From NCBI RefSeq assembly GCF_004323735.1, contig NZ_CP036455.1:3901101-3965100 (forward strand): DNA of 64,000 nt. The letters are read 5' to 3'. Below are positions 8,069 to 17,200 of this stretch, in pieces. This DNA comes from Streptomonospora litoralis. GTDB lineage: Bacteria > Actinomycetota > Actinomycetes > Streptosporangiales > Streptosporangiaceae. Position 1 is the first letter of the stretch. Each line of letters starts with the position of its first letter. The notes beneath the pieces are model-generated. The model had not been told where the DNA came from, did not search any database, and saw only the letters and a program-made list of their open reading frames with translations. The position numbers and the translations under genes were made by a program.

Positions 8069-8749
8069 TCAGGCCCCCGCACCCACCCGCATCTCGAACT
8101 CGCCCAGGCGGCCGCCGTCGACGAACAGCTCCTCACCGGGTTCCAGCGGGCGGGTGCCCGCCGGCAGCGCGGCCGCGGTGAAACCGCTGTCGGTCCCGGC
8201 GGCCCAGCCCAGGCCGCCGTCCAGTTCGGCGCGCGCGAGTGTCCTCCCTTCGACACCGGCCTCCACGCACAGCGGCGAGCCGTCGAACTCGTCGTGGGTG
8301 ACGATCGCCGGGCCCACACTCAGCGTCACCGGGTCGCCCTCGAGGGTGCGCCACAGGCACGCCGGGGTGTAGCCCGCGTGGCGGCCCTGGCCGCCGAACA
8401 ACGCCATCACGCCGACCGCGGCGGTCAGCGCCGAGACGCCGGCGGGCAGCAGCACCCCGTCGTCGGTGCCGCGGACGAGCGCGGGCGCCACTTGTGTCCA
8501 CGCGCCGTCGACGTGGGCCGGCACGGACCGCTCCGGGCGCACGGGCGCGCAGAGCCGGGTCTCGAACTCGACGATGATCTCCACCGGGGCGGCCAGCGCC
8601 TTGTGATAGGCGTCGGCGAGCGCGTCGCGGTCCTTCTCCAACAGCTCCGGGACGCTCTGCGCCCCCGGATAGCCGAAGACGCAGCCGTCGTCGACGACGC
8701 CGGAGCGCTCCTCGCCTCCGCTCGGCGAAAGATAGGTGACCCACCGCAT
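8069..8749 (-). CDS. Fumarylacetoacetate hydrolase-like protein, divergent
   Basis: A 226-residue protein whose start (MRWVTYLSPSGGEERSGVVD, then a VPELL motif) resembles the N-terminal part of FAH-family proteins (2-hydroxyhepta-2,4-diene-1,7-dioate isomerase type). The typical FAH metal site (an ExE pair followed by an acidic residue) and the usual YGGE-like signature are not evident, and the protein is shorter than active relatives. It does carry the C-terminal family feature of a beta-rich fold ending FVDGGRLGEFEMRVG. It may be non-catalytic or act on an unusual substrate. It stands alone, 108 bases past cebR in the same direction. Confidence 0.5.
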   Translation of the reverse strand: MRWVTYLSPSGGEERSGVVDDGCVFGYPGAQSVPELLEKDRDALADAYHKALAAPVEIIVEFETRLCAPVRPERSVPAHVDGAWTQVAPALVRGTDDGVLLPAGVSALTAAVGVMALFGGQGRHAGYTPACLWRTLEGDPVTLSVGPAIVTHDEFDGSPLCVEAGVEGRTLARAELDGGLGWAAGTDSGFTAAALPAGTRPLEPGEELFVDGGRLGEFEMRVGAGA

Positions 8750-8857
8750 CGGAATATTCCCCTCCCGGCGACCCGATGGCCCTTTCGGGCTTTTCCTCCC
8801 GGCATCACGTTATCCCGGTGATAGGGGTCACCCGTCCGCAATCGTCCTGGCGGCGGT

Positions 8858-9880
8858 TCAGCCGGACTCGCGGATGACCAGGTGGGTGTCGAGGACCTGC
8901 TCGCTGAAGTCGGCCTCGCCGGGAATGGCGACGTCGGCCAGGATGCGCGCCATCTCCCCGCCCATACGTTCGGTGGGCTGGTGCACGCTGCTCAGCGGGG
9001 GGTCGCTGTGCGAGGCGAAGGAGGAGTTGTCGTACCCGATCACGGCCACGTCCTCGGGGATGCGGCGCCCCGACCCGCGCAGGACCCGCATCGCCGCGAG
9101 GGCCATGGGGTCCGACGCGACGAACACCGCGTCCAGGTCGGGGGCGGACTCCAGCAGTCCACGCATGGCGGCGTCGCCGCTCTCGTAGCTGAAGTCGCCC
9201 CGGACGATCTGCGTCGGGGGCGTGGGCAGGCCGCTCTCCCGCATGGCCTTGAGGTAGCCCTCCAGCCGGTCCTCGCCGGCGACCATGTCGGGCGGGCCCG
9301 CCACGGTGGCGATGCAGTGCCGCCCCGTCTCGACGAGTCGGCGGGTCGCCGTGCGCGCCCCGCCGACGTTGTCGATGTCGACGTAGTGGATGGGATGGTG
9401 CGTCTGCCACGAAGGCCGGCCGCCGATCACGCACGGCACCCCCGCCTCGGCCAGCCGGTCGGGCAGCGGGTCGTCGGCGTGCAGCGAGACCAGCAGCACG
9501 CCGTCGACGTGGTGCGCGGTCAGGTAGTCGCCCAGCCTGCCGTACTCGTCGGGTGAGCGCACGGTCGTCAGCAGCAGCTGCAGATCGCGCTCGTTGAGCG
9601 TGGCGCTCACCCCGCGGACGATGTGGGCGAAGAAGGGCTGGGCGAACAACCGGTCGTTGGGCTCGGGCACCACCAGCGCGACCGTGTCCGTGCGCCGGGT
9701 GACGAGCGTGCGCGCGGCGTGGTTGGGCACGTAGCCCAGCTCGGCGATGGCGTCGCGTACCGCCTCGCGCGTCGCCGGGCTCACCTGGTCCGACCCGTTG
9801 ATGACGCGGGAGACGGTGCCGCGCCCGACCCCGGCGCGGGTGGCCACCATCTCCAGCGTCGGCCGCCGGACCCCACTCAT
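8858..9880 (-). CDS. cebR: LacI-family repressor, probable CebR/CelR
   Basis: A 340-residue LacI-family regulator. The N-terminal helix-turn-helix and hinge (TLEMVATRAGVGRGTVSRVI, residues 7-26) are followed by a periplasmic-binding-protein-like effector domain (VALVVPEPNDRLFAQPFF; VAVIGYDNSSFASHSDPPLSS). ATG 9880 is preceded by GGGGAAGG. It is the last gene of the cellobiose cluster, 68 bases after bglC, and the cebE promoter carries an exact copy of the operator bound by CebR in Streptomyces and CelR in Thermobifida, so it very likely represses this operon until cellobiose or a related oligosaccharide binds. In many Streptomyces clusters cebR is upstream of cebE; here it is at the operon end. 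Confidence 0.9.
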   Translation of the reverse strand: MSGVRRPTLEMVATRAGVGRGTVSRVINGSDQVSPATREAVRDAIAELGYVPNHAARTLVTRRTDTVALVVPEPNDRLFAQPFFAHIVRGVSATLNERDLQLLLTTVRSPDEYGRLGDYLTAHHVDGVLLVSLHADDPLPDRLAEAGVPCVIGGRPSWQTHHPIHYVDIDNVGGARTATRRLVETGRHCIATVAGPPDMVAGEDRLEGYLKAMRESGLPTPPTQIVRGDFSYESGDAAMRGLLESAPDLDAVFVASDPMALAAMRVLRGSGRRIPEDVAVIGYDNSSFASHSDPPLSSVHQPTERMGGEMARILADVAIPGEADFSEQVLDTHLVIRESG

Positions 9881-9907
9881 CGCAACACCTTCCCCGATCC
9901 CCGCAGC

Positions 9908-9931
9908 GTAAGGGCGCCTCTTCACCCTTAC
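9908..9931. promoter_or_regulatory. Inverted repeat between bglC and cebR
   Basis: GTAAGGG / CCCTTAC with a 10-base loop in the 68-base gap. It may be a weak terminator or attenuator that sets cebR level relative to the operon. Confidence 0.4.
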
Positions 9932-9948
9932 CAGCATCCCATCCGCCG

Positions 9949-11421
9949 TTACCCGGGCAGGCCGCCCTTGCGCACGACGTCCGAGTACCAGCGGCCGCTG
10001 TCCTTCACCCGGCGGCGCTGGGTCTCGTAGTCGACGTGCACGACGCCGAAGCGCTGCGAATAGCCCCACGCCCACTCGAAATTGTCCAGCAGCGACCAGA
10101 CGAAGTACCCGTGCATCGGCACGCCCGCCTTCAGCGCCTCGTGCACGATGCGCAGGTGGGCGTCGATATAGGCCACGCGGTCGGGGTCGTGCACCCGGTC
10201 GTCGGGGCCGACCTCGTCCTCGAAGGCCGCACCGTTCTCATGGACGTACATAGGCACCCCCGGGCACTCGGCCGCCAGCCGCACCAGGACCTCGTACATA
10301 CCGGTGGCGTCGATCTCCCAGCCGATGCCGGTGCGCGGCAGGCCCTGGCTGACGAACACCACGTCGTCGCAACCGACGAAGGCGCCGGCGTCGCCGCCGC
10401 TCTCGACCCGCGACGGGTCGATGCCCTCGGCGGTGGCCGAAACCCAGTGCGGCGTGTAGTAGTTGACGCCCAGGTGGTCCAGGGGCGCCGAGACCAGCTC
10501 CAGGTCGCCGTCGCGGACGAAGGAGAAGTCGCTGATGCCGGCGAGGTCGTCGACCATGTCGGCGGGGTAGCGCCCCTGGAACAGCGGGCCGGTGAAGACG
10601 CGGTTGCGCACCCCGTCGGCGCGGCGGGCCACCGCCACGTCGGCCGGCGAGGTGGTGTAGGGCCGCAGCGTCGTCTGGTTGAGCGTCAGCCCCACCTTTC
10701 GGTCGGTGTCTCCCTCGCGCAGCACCGCCGCGGCCAGGCCGTGGCCCAGCAGCAGGTGGTGCGCGGCGGCGAGCGCGGCCGCGGGGTCGCGGCGGCCCGG
10801 GGCGTGCACGCCGTCGGCGTAGCCGAGGAACGCCGCGCACCAGGGCTCGTTGAGCGTCGTCCAGTCGCGCACGCGGTCGCCGAAGGCGTCGCGCAGCACC
10901 TGGGCGAACTCCGCGAACCGGTAGGCGGTGTCGCGCTCGGGCCAGCCGCCCCGGTCCTCCAGGGCCTGGGGCAGGTCCCAGTGGTAGAGCGTCGGCCAGG
11001 GCGTGATGCCGGCCTCCAGCAGTCGGTCCAGCAGCCGGTCGTAGAAGTCGAGCCCGGCCTGGTTGACCGCTCCGCCGCCCTCGGGGAGGACCCGCGGCCA
11101 GGCGATGGAGAACCGGTAGGCCCCGATACCCAGGTCCTGCATGATGTCGACGTCCTCGGCGTAGCGCCGGTAGTGGTCGACGGCCGGATCGCCGGTGTCG
11201 CCGTTGAGCACCTTGCCCGGGGTCGCCGAGAAGGTGTCCCAGATGCTGGGGCCGCGCCCGTCGGCGGTGGTGGCACCCTCGATCTGGAACGACGCGGTGG
11301 AGGCGCCCCAGACGAAGGCCTCGGGGAAGCGGACCCCGGGCTCGGGGGATGCCGCAGTGTCGGTGACGCTGTTGGTGTCGGCGGTCGGATCGGCGACAGT
11401 GGACACGTGTGATTGGGTCAC
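9949..11421 (-). CDS. bglC: GH1 beta-glucosidase
   Basis: A 490-residue glycoside hydrolase family 1 enzyme that splits imported cellobiose and short cello-oligosaccharides to glucose in the cytosol. The acid/base glutamate is E192 in TLNEPW and the nucleophile E395 in YVHENG (usually TENG in the family). The substrate-binding motif FQIEGA lies near the N-terminus. There is no signal peptide. GTG 11421 overlaps the cebG stop by four bases (GTGA), so translation is probably coupled. About 25 N-terminal residues (Thr/Ala/Asp-rich) precede the barrel. Confidence 0.95.
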   Translation of the reverse strand: MTQSHVSTVADPTADTNSVTDTAASPEPGVRFPEAFVWGASTASFQIEGATTADGRGPSIWDTFSATPGKVLNGDTGDPAVDHYRRYAEDVDIMQDLGIGAYRFSIAWPRVLPEGGGAVNQAGLDFYDRLLDRLLEAGITPWPTLYHWDLPQALEDRGGWPERDTAYRFAEFAQVLRDAFGDRVRDWTTLNEPWCAAFLGYADGVHAPGRRDPAAALAAAHHLLLGHGLAAAVLREGDTDRKVGLTLNQTTLRPYTTSPADVAVARRADGVRNRVFTGPLFQGRYPADMVDDLAGISDFSFVRDGDLELVSAPLDHLGVNYYTPHWVSATAEGIDPSRVESGGDAGAFVGCDDVVFVSQGLPRTGIGWEIDATGMYEVLVRLAAECPGVPMYVHENGAAFEDEVGPDDRVHDPDRVAYIDAHLRIVHEALKAGVPMHGYFVWSLLDNFEWAWGYSQRFGVVHVDYETQRRRVKDSGRWYSDVVRKGGLPG

Positions 11422-12338
11422 GCTTTAATCGCACCTTCCATGATGCGCCCGACCAGCTGGCGGCCGAACACGAAGAAAATGATCAACAGAGGGAGAGTCG
11501 CGAAGGTCGCGCCGGTGAACATCAGGGCGAAGTCGCGCGAGAAGGCCGACTCGTTGAGCTGCTGGATGGAGAACTGCACCGTGGGGTTCTCCGGCGACAG
11601 CACCGCCAGCGCCCAGATGAACTCGTTCCAGGTCTGCATGAAGGTCAGCAGCCCCAGCACCACCATGGCCGGCCGGAGTGCCGGGAGGACGACGCTCCAG
11701 TAGATCCGGAAGGTGGAGCAGCCGTCGATGCGGGCCGCCTCCATCAGATCGTCGGGGATGGTCTGCAGCACGTATTGGCGCATCATGAACACGCCGAACC
11801 CGCTGACCATGAACGGCACGATCACCGACTGCAGTTCGCCGCGCCAGCCCAGCCAGTCCATCAGGATCAGCAGCGGGACCAGGCCGATCTGCACCGGCAC
11901 GGCCATCGTGACGACGACGGCGACGGTGAAGAACGCGCGCCCCTTGAACTGCAGCTTGGCCAGCGCGAACCCCGCCAGCGAGCAGAAGAAGACGACCGAC
12001 ACCGCGACCGACGTGGAGGCGATGAGCGAGTTCATCAGGCCGGTCATGAAGTTGGCGGAGGAGTTCTCGAACAGCCGACCGACGTTGTGGAAGAAGTTGG
12101 CGCCGGGCACGAGGGCGGGCGGGAACTGGGACGCGGCCGTGGTGGTCCGCGTGGCGACGACGAACATCCACCACAGCGGGAACACCGACAGGATGAACGT
12201 CATGATCAGCGCGAAGTAGGTCAGCGGCGTGGCCTGGCGCATGCGGCGCAGGCTGCCACCGGGGCGCCGCCTGCTCGGCGAGCGGCGGTGCTGGGGAGCG
12301 CCCGAGGGCGTGGCCCGCTGAGTCGTCGTGGCAGTCAT
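11418..12338 (-). CDS. cebG: Cellobiose ABC transporter permease CebG
   Basis: A 306-residue binding-protein-dependent permease with six predicted helices (first LTYFALIMTFILSVFPLWWM). The EAA loop reads EAARIDGCSTFRIYWSVVLP. A basic 30-residue N-terminal tail is cytosolic. Its ATG shares one base with the cebF stop (TAATG), and its own stop overlaps bglC. With CebF it forms the membrane channel. No ATPase gene is in the cluster, which is typical because a shared MsiK-type ATPase encoded elsewhere energises such importers. Confidence 0.93.
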   Translation of the reverse strand: MTATTTQRATPSGAPQHRRSPSRRRPGGSLRRMRQATPLTYFALIMTFILSVFPLWWMFVVATRTTTAASQFPPALVPGANFFHNVGRLFENSSANFMTGLMNSLIASTSVAVSVVFFCSLAGFALAKLQFKGRAFFTVAVVVTMAVPVQIGLVPLLILMDWLGWRGELQSVIVPFMVSGFGVFMMRQYVLQTIPDDLMEAARIDGCSTFRIYWSVVLPALRPAMVVLGLLTFMQTWNEFIWALAVLSPENPTVQFSIQQLNESAFSRDFALMFTGATFATLPLLIIFFVFGRQLVGRIMEGAIKA

Positions 12339-13342
12339 TACGCCCCCTTGATCCGGCTGGTGAGCCACACGTTGATGAGTCCCATGAACACCACGATCAG
12401 GAAGAGCACCCACGAGACCGCCGCGGCGTAGCCGAAGTTCTGGTAGTCGAAGGTCTCCTGGAAGACCAGCATCATCACCGTCTGGAACTGCCCCTGCGTG
12501 CCGCCGGAGTAGGACTGGTTGGCAGCGAAGATCACCGGCTCGGTGAAGAGCTGCATCTGACCGATGGTGGAGATGATGACCGTGAAGATGATGGTCGGGC
12601 GCAGCAGCGGGATGGTGATCTGCACGAACTGCCGCATGCGCGAGGCGCCGTCGAGGTCGGCGGCCTCGTAGACGTCCTTGGGGATCGACTGCATGGCGGC
12701 GAGGTAGATCAGCGCGTTGTAGCCGGTCCAGCGCCAGTCGATCATCACCGCGACGGCCGTCCAGGAGGCGAAGCGGTCGCCGCGCCAGTTGACGGGGTCG
12801 ACGCCGATCGACGTCAGGAACTGGTTGATCAGGCCGAACTGCTCGCCGCCGAAGATGGTGCTGAAGACGATGGCCAGCGCGGCGATCGAGGTGATGTAGG
12901 GCAGGATCAGCGTCATCCGGAAGACGTTGGCGAAGCGGATCCTGCGGTTCAGCGTGTCGGCCAGCATCAGGGCGATGAGCAGCTGCGGGACGACCGCGAT
13001 GGTGAAGATGCCCAGGGTGTTGAAGAGGGCGTTCCAGAACTTCTCGTCGCTGACGAGCCGGACGTAGTTGTCCAGTCCGGCGAAGCCCTCGTTGCCGCCG
13101 ATGAGGCTCCAGTCGTGCAGGGACACCCAGACGGTGTAGAGCAGCGGGAAAAGCCCGAAAACTCCGAAGAGCAGGAAGAACGGAGTGATGAACGCGTAGG
13201 GCGAGGCTCGGACGTCGAGGCGGCTCAGCATCTGCCTGCGGCGCGCACGCGCCCGCTCCCGTGAATCGGGAGGGCCGGCGCCGGCACCGTCCGCCGGCCC
13301 CGGCGCGGGTGACGGCGGGGCACCGTCCTGCAGGGAGGTCAC
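12338..13342 (-). CDS. cebF: Cellobiose ABC transporter permease CebF
   Basis: A 334-residue MalF-type permease with an N-terminal Pro/Arg-rich tail, six helices (PYAFITPFFLLFGVFGLFPL is the first) and the EAA loop EAADLDGASRMRQFVQITIP. GTG 13342 has AAGGAG about six bases upstream. It is separated from cebE by a 147-base gap that contains a long stem-loop, so it is probably expressed less than the binding protein. Confidence 0.93.
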   Translation of the reverse strand: MTSLQDGAPPSPAPGPADGAGAGPPDSRERARARRRQMLSRLDVRASPYAFITPFFLLFGVFGLFPLLYTVWVSLHDWSLIGGNEGFAGLDNYVRLVSDEKFWNALFNTLGIFTIAVVPQLLIALMLADTLNRRIRFANVFRMTLILPYITSIAALAIVFSTIFGGEQFGLINQFLTSIGVDPVNWRGDRFASWTAVAVMIDWRWTGYNALIYLAAMQSIPKDVYEAADLDGASRMRQFVQITIPLLRPTIIFTVIISTIGQMQLFTEPVIFAANQSYSGGTQGQFQTVMMLVFQETFDYQNFGYAAAVSWVLFLIVVFMGLINVWLTSRIKGA

Positions 13343-13414
13343 GTCGCGCTCCTTTCAATGTGCGGTGGGAGGCAGGGTGGTGGCTGTTGGGAGCGGGGCC
13401 CTGCCAGCGTGAAA

Positions 13415-13477
13415 GGCGGCCCGGCCTGGTGGTGAGCCAGACGTGGTCACCACCGAAAGGGGAGAGGCCGGGCCGCC
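13415..13477 (-). promoter_or_regulatory. Intercistronic nested stem-loop between cebE and cebF
   Basis: Outer arms GGCGGCCCGGCCT / AGGCCGGGCCGCC (13415-13427, 13465-13477) are exact complements. Inner arms GGTGGTGA / TCACCACC (13428-13435, 13447-13454) stack directly on them. Such structures commonly stabilise the upstream binding-protein mRNA or partly terminate transcription in sugar ABC operons. Confidence 0.75.
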
Positions 13478-13489
13478 GGGTCGGAAGGG

Positions 13490-14776
13490 TCAGCCTTCGC
13501 CGGTGGCGCGGCCGGCTTCCTCCACCACGGTGTTCCAGCCCTCGTCAGACGAGGCCTGGCCCTGCTCCACGGACTGCAGAGCGCTGGTGAACGCGTTGTC
13601 GATGGCCTGGGTGTCCGGGCCGTAGTAAACGGGCTCCAGCTCCATTGCGGTGGTGCTGTAGATCTCGCCGACGGGGGCGTCGTTGAAGTAGGGACGGGTG
13701 AACTCGGTGACCTTCGGGTCCTCCAGCGCCGACGGGCTGGACGGCAGCACGTTGGCCTCCTCCCAGGCGGCGAGCTGGCCGTCGGGGCTGGTCAGGAACT
13801 TGGCCAGCTTGATGGCCATCTCCTGGTTCTCACCCTGGGACGGGACCGAGAGGAAGGAGCCGCCCCAGTTGCCGCCCTCTCCGGGGACGCTGGCGACGTT
13901 CCACTGGCCGTTGCCCTCGTCGCCCGCGGTCGACTCGATGTGGCCGAGCATCCACGCCGGGCAGGGCAGGGTGGCGAAGGAGTTGTTCTGGATGCCGGCG
14001 TTCCACTCCTCCGACCAGATCGGCAGGCTGCCGGACAGGCCCGCGTCGGCCATCGCCGTCACGGTCTCGTAGGACTCACGGGTGGAGTCGTTCTGCTCCA
14101 GGACCAGGTCGCCCTCGCGGTTCTGGTAGGGCTCGCCGCCCTTCTGGGCCAGCACCGCCTTGAAGTAGGGCTGGATGGTCGAGACGAAGGATGCGCCCGT
14201 CTCGGCCTCCATGAACGTCTCACCGGTGGAGATGAAGTCGTCCCAGGTGGGCCACTGATCGGCGACCTCGGCGGGCTCGGTGGGCAGGCCGGCCTGCTCG
14301 AAGAGCGGCACGTTGTAGCACATGCCCATCGAGCCGATGTCGGTGCCCAGGCCCAGCAGCTGACCGTCGGCGCCGTGGCCCTGGTCCCACTTCCAGCCCA
14401 GGAAGTTGTCTTCGAGCTCGGCGCCGCCGTGGTCGTTGAGGTCCACGAACTGGTCGGGCTGGGCGTAGAACTGCGCGACGTTCGCCTCCTCGACCATGAC
14501 GACGTCGCCCGCGCCGCTGCCGGCAGCGATGTTCTGCTGCAGCTGCTGGGTGTAGTTCGCCACGTCGGTGACGTTGCGCTCCTCGATGGTGACGCCGTTC
14601 TCTTCTTCGAACTGCTTGATGAGGGCGTCGTAGCCCGGGACCCCGAAGGTGTCCAGGACGAGCGTGCCCCCACCTTCCGAATCGGTGCCTCCGCCGCCGC
14701 ACGCGGTAGCGAGGAGCAGCGCTCCACCGCCCAACATCGCGGTGGCCACATTGGCACCGCGCCTACGCTTGAACAT
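13490..14776 (-). CDS. cebE: Cellobiose-binding lipoprotein CebE
   Basis: A 428-residue solute-binding protein of the sugar ABC family. The basic start MFKRRRG, a hydrophobic stretch and the lipobox LATAC give a lipid-anchored Cys26, followed by a Gly/Ser/Thr linker and the bilobal binding domain (FGVPGYDALIKQFEEENGV onward). AAGGGG lies about six bases before ATG 14776. It is the first gene of the ceb operon, directly behind the CebR operator. Specificity for cellobiose or cellotriose is inferred from the operator, the GH1 enzyme and gene order. Confidence 0.93.
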   Translation of the reverse strand: MFKRRRGANVATAMLGGGALLLATACGGGGTDSEGGGTLVLDTFGVPGYDALIKQFEEENGVTIEERNVTDVANYTQQLQQNIAAGSGAGDVVMVEEANVAQFYAQPDQFVDLNDHGGAELEDNFLGWKWDQGHGADGQLLGLGTDIGSMGMCYNVPLFEQAGLPTEPAEVADQWPTWDDFISTGETFMEAETGASFVSTIQPYFKAVLAQKGGEPYQNREGDLVLEQNDSTRESYETVTAMADAGLSGSLPIWSEEWNAGIQNNSFATLPCPAWMLGHIESTAGDEGNGQWNVASVPGEGGNWGGSFLSVPSQGENQEMAIKLAKFLTSPDGQLAAWEEANVLPSSPSALEDPKVTEFTRPYFNDAPVGEIYSTTAMELEPVYYGPDTQAIDNAFTSALQSVEQGQASSDEGWNTVVEEAGRATGEG

Positions 14777-14834
14777 CTGCGACCCCTTACGTCACACGAG
14801 GATTCCAAACAGATCGCGTCCCCGTACCCCCTTT

Positions 14835-14848
14835 TGGGAGCGCTCCCA
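14835..14848 (-). promoter_or_regulatory. CebR operator (perfect 14-bp palindrome)
   Basis: TGGGAGCGCTCCCA, 59 bases upstream of the cebE start, is identical to the established CebR/CelR site of cellulolytic actinomycetes. A TTGACT hexamer on the minus strand (14879-14874) may be the -35. No other exact copy was found in the window. Confidence 0.93.
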
Positions 14849-15241
14849 TAAGAGAAACGGGTCACACCCGCGCAGTCAATGCCCAGACACACCGAAGAAA
14901 TTCAACCGTTACCGGAGGAGGGTGGCGCGCGACCCTTCCGGTACCTCCCGACTCGCACCCAGGCACCCGAAAGCGGACCCGAAACATGCTGTTCGACCTG
15001 GTGTTTCGCAGGCGGCGCCGGAGGGACGCGCCCACGCGGAGCCGGACCCGAGCGGCGCCGCGGGCCGATACCGGTCGGCAACAGTCGCGACAACGGGCCC
15101 GGCCCCGACGCATGACCGGGGCGTCGCCGCTCGGGCACCCGCTGTCAACCGAAGGGGCGACCGCAGCGCCCGCGGCATGTCGCCGTGAACCGCGCACTCG
15201 GGTCCGTAGAATCGACGACCGGGCCAAGCGCAGGCGATCAA
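14849..15241. other. Gene-free stretch between cebE and the 15.4-kb gene
   Basis: About 390 bases holding the upstream part of the cebE promoter. No coding frame with a ribosome site was found and no repeat stands out. Confidence 0.5.
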
Positions 15242-15270
15242 TTGGCAAACCGGACTAATTACCCTAGCCT
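15242..15270 (+). promoter_or_regulatory. Candidate sigma70-type promoter
   Basis: TTGGCA (15242-15247), a 17-base spacer and TAGCCT (15265-15270) upstream of the secreted protein gene. A small hairpin (GCCCGC/GCGGGC) follows in the leader. Confidence 0.5.
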
Positions 15271-15414
15271 GCGTGGAGTCAAACGCCCGCCTGTTCGCGG
15301 GCGCTCGGCATGTCCCGCCCCGACCTCCGCGGCTCGCCGAGCATCCGACGCATCCGATCCCGAAGCGCGCGCTCCCGCCCGGCATCGCGCGCGCCAGCTG
15401 AGGAGCGACCCACG

Positions 15415-16437
15415 TTGGAGTCCGAACGACCCGACCGCGCGAGCGACTTCGCCGACTTCTGGGCGCCCGACCCTCCGTGCCCCCGCCGCCTCGACGTCGA
15501 TCCCGAGGAGCGGCGGCGCCGCTGGCCGTCCACCGCGCTGGCCGCCGCGCTCGTGGCCTCCTGCTCGCTTGTGGGCATGCCCTCCAGCCTGGCCGCCCCC
15601 CTGCCCGCCGACCCCAGCCTGTCCGAGCTGCGCGACCGCTCCGATTCCCTCAGTGACGAATACCGCGGTGAGCTGCGCGACATGGAGGCCGTGATCGACG
15701 CGGCCGAGACGGCCGAGGAGCGCGCCGACAACACCCGCCAGGAGGTCCGGGACGCCCAGAAGCAGGTGCGCAAGCTGGCCGTTGCCAGCTACACCAGCGG
15801 CGGCATCGATCCCGCCCTCGCGATGTTCGTCGAGGACGACCCGCAGGCGATCATCGACCAGGCCCAACTGGTCGGCCACCTGTCCAACACCAACCAGGAC
15901 AAGGTGGACCAGCTCGAACAGGCCATCGCGCGCGACGAGAAGGCGCAGCAGAACGCCGAGGAGAAGCTGGACGCCGTCGAGAAGGACCTGGAGCAGCTGG
16001 AGGAGCGGCGCGCCGAGGTCCAGGGGATGATCGCCGACTACCCCGTCCAGGAGATGCAGGGGCCCTACAACATCACGCCCCGCACCGAGCAGATGCGCAA
16101 GCTGATCATCGAGAAGTTCGGCGAGAGCCCCGAGACCGGCGGCGTGGGCTGCTACCGCCCCAACGGCGGCTGGGTCGTCGGCGAGCACCCCAAGGGCCGC
16201 GCCTGCGACTTCATGACCAACGCCAACGGCCAGATGCCGACGGCCGAGGAGCGCGAGCGCGGGCAGGCGATCGCCGACTGGGCGCGGAACAACGCCGACC
16301 GGCTGGGCATCATGTACGTGATCTGGCGGCAGCAGATCTGGGACATCCGCCGCGGCGGCGAGGGCTGGCGCGACATGGCCGACCGGGGCAGCATCACCGA
16401 GAACCACTACGACCACGTGCACATCTCGATGTTCTAG
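15415..16437 (+). CDS. Exported coiled-coil protein with ARB_07466-like C-terminal domain
   Basis: A 340-residue protein. A long charged N-tail and RRRR precede a hydrophobic segment (STALAAALVASCSLVG), probably a signal peptide ending near AAPLPA. Residues of about 70-205 form a heptad-rich coiled coil. The last 120 residues (GCYRPNGGWVVGEHPKGRAC; ENHYDHVHIS at the end) match the ARB_07466-like domain found at the C-terminus of actinobacterial secreted proteins with NlpC/RipA-like architecture. His and Asp residues recall a peptidase fold, but activity is unproven. TTG 15415 is chosen for AGGAG nine bases upstream; ATG 15310 has no ribosome site. A wall-related role is inferred. Confidence 0.75.
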   Translation: MESERPDRASDFADFWAPDPPCPRRLDVDPEERRRRWPSTALAAALVASCSLVGMPSSLAAPLPADPSLSELRDRSDSLSDEYRGELRDMEAVIDAAETAEERADNTRQEVRDAQKQVRKLAVASYTSGGIDPALAMFVEDDPQAIIDQAQLVGHLSNTNQDKVDQLEQAIARDEKAQQNAEEKLDAVEKDLEQLEERRAEVQGMIADYPVQEMQGPYNITPRTEQMRKLIIEKFGESPETGGVGCYRPNGGWVVGEHPKGRACDFMTNANGQMPTAEERERGQAIADWARNNADRLGIMYVIWRQQIWDIRRGGEGWRDMADRGSITENHYDHVHISMF

Positions 16438-16466
16438 GTGCCGGCGGCCGCGGTCGCCGACCGCGC

Positions 16467-16652
16467 TCAGCCTCCGGTGAGCAGGGGCGCGTAGAGCACC
16501 GACATGCAGCCGCCGAGCAGGCCCAGCACAGCGGCGATCGACAGCACGAAGACGGTCCAGGCGAGCACGCCGTACCCGCCGCCGCGCCGCTGTCCGGAAG
16601 ACGGCTCCACGGCGGACGGCTCGGCGGGGCCGGTCGGGTCGGGGGAGGTCAT
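16467..16652 (-). CDS. Small single-helix membrane protein
   Basis: A 61-residue protein: a Pro/Ser/Glu-rich N-terminal 25 residues and one membrane helix at about 28-54 (YGVLAWTVFVLSIAAVLGLL). GGAAAGG lies six bases before the ATG. It is convergent with the coiled-coil gene 29 bases away. No family was recognised. Confidence 0.6.
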   Translation of the reverse strand: MTSPDPTGPAEPSAVEPSSGQRRGGGYGVLAWTVFVLSIAAVLGLLGGCMSVLYAPLLTGG

Positions 16653-17200
16653 CGCTGGCCTTTCCGCACCAGGGCCGCAGGGGCTCGGGGCTGTCCGTGG
16701 ACGGGGGAACCGACGCCCTCAACCGTAGTCCGCCGCTCCGCGGCGCGCCGGGTACCGGCGGCGGCCGCGGTTGCGATCGGGCAACGATCGACCTCCGCCC
16801 GGCACACCTCCACCGCCGGCGGCCGCACCGTGCCGCCGCGCCGCCGTCGCCGAGGCGCGGGCGTATCCGCACCGTACAGGACACGAAAGAGTACGGTCCC
16901 ACCACGAATCGGTGACGATCCGCGCCCACTGTCCCCGCTTGGGGCCGGGTTGCCGTCACACTCGGAGACTAGGATGCCAATCCCCGGCCCCTGCCCCCCG
17001 ATCCCCCGCCCGCGTCGGCGCCGGTCGGCCGCAGAGAGGTCGGGGCCGCTAGCGGGCCGTGCGATCGGCACGGCCCCCACCGCCGCCCCGGAGCAGTCCC
17101 GGGGCACACGCGCCGAAAGCGGCCGCGGGGGTGGAACCGGGAACGCGCCGACGCGCGTCTCAGGAAGCGTCTGAAGAGTTCAGCCGGCGCGAGGGGAGTC
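16653..17200. other. Gene-free stretch
   Basis: About 550 GC-rich bases. The only signal seen is a TAGGAT hexamer near 16972 that could be the -10 of the gene at 17201; no well-spaced -35 accompanies it. Confidence 0.4.
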
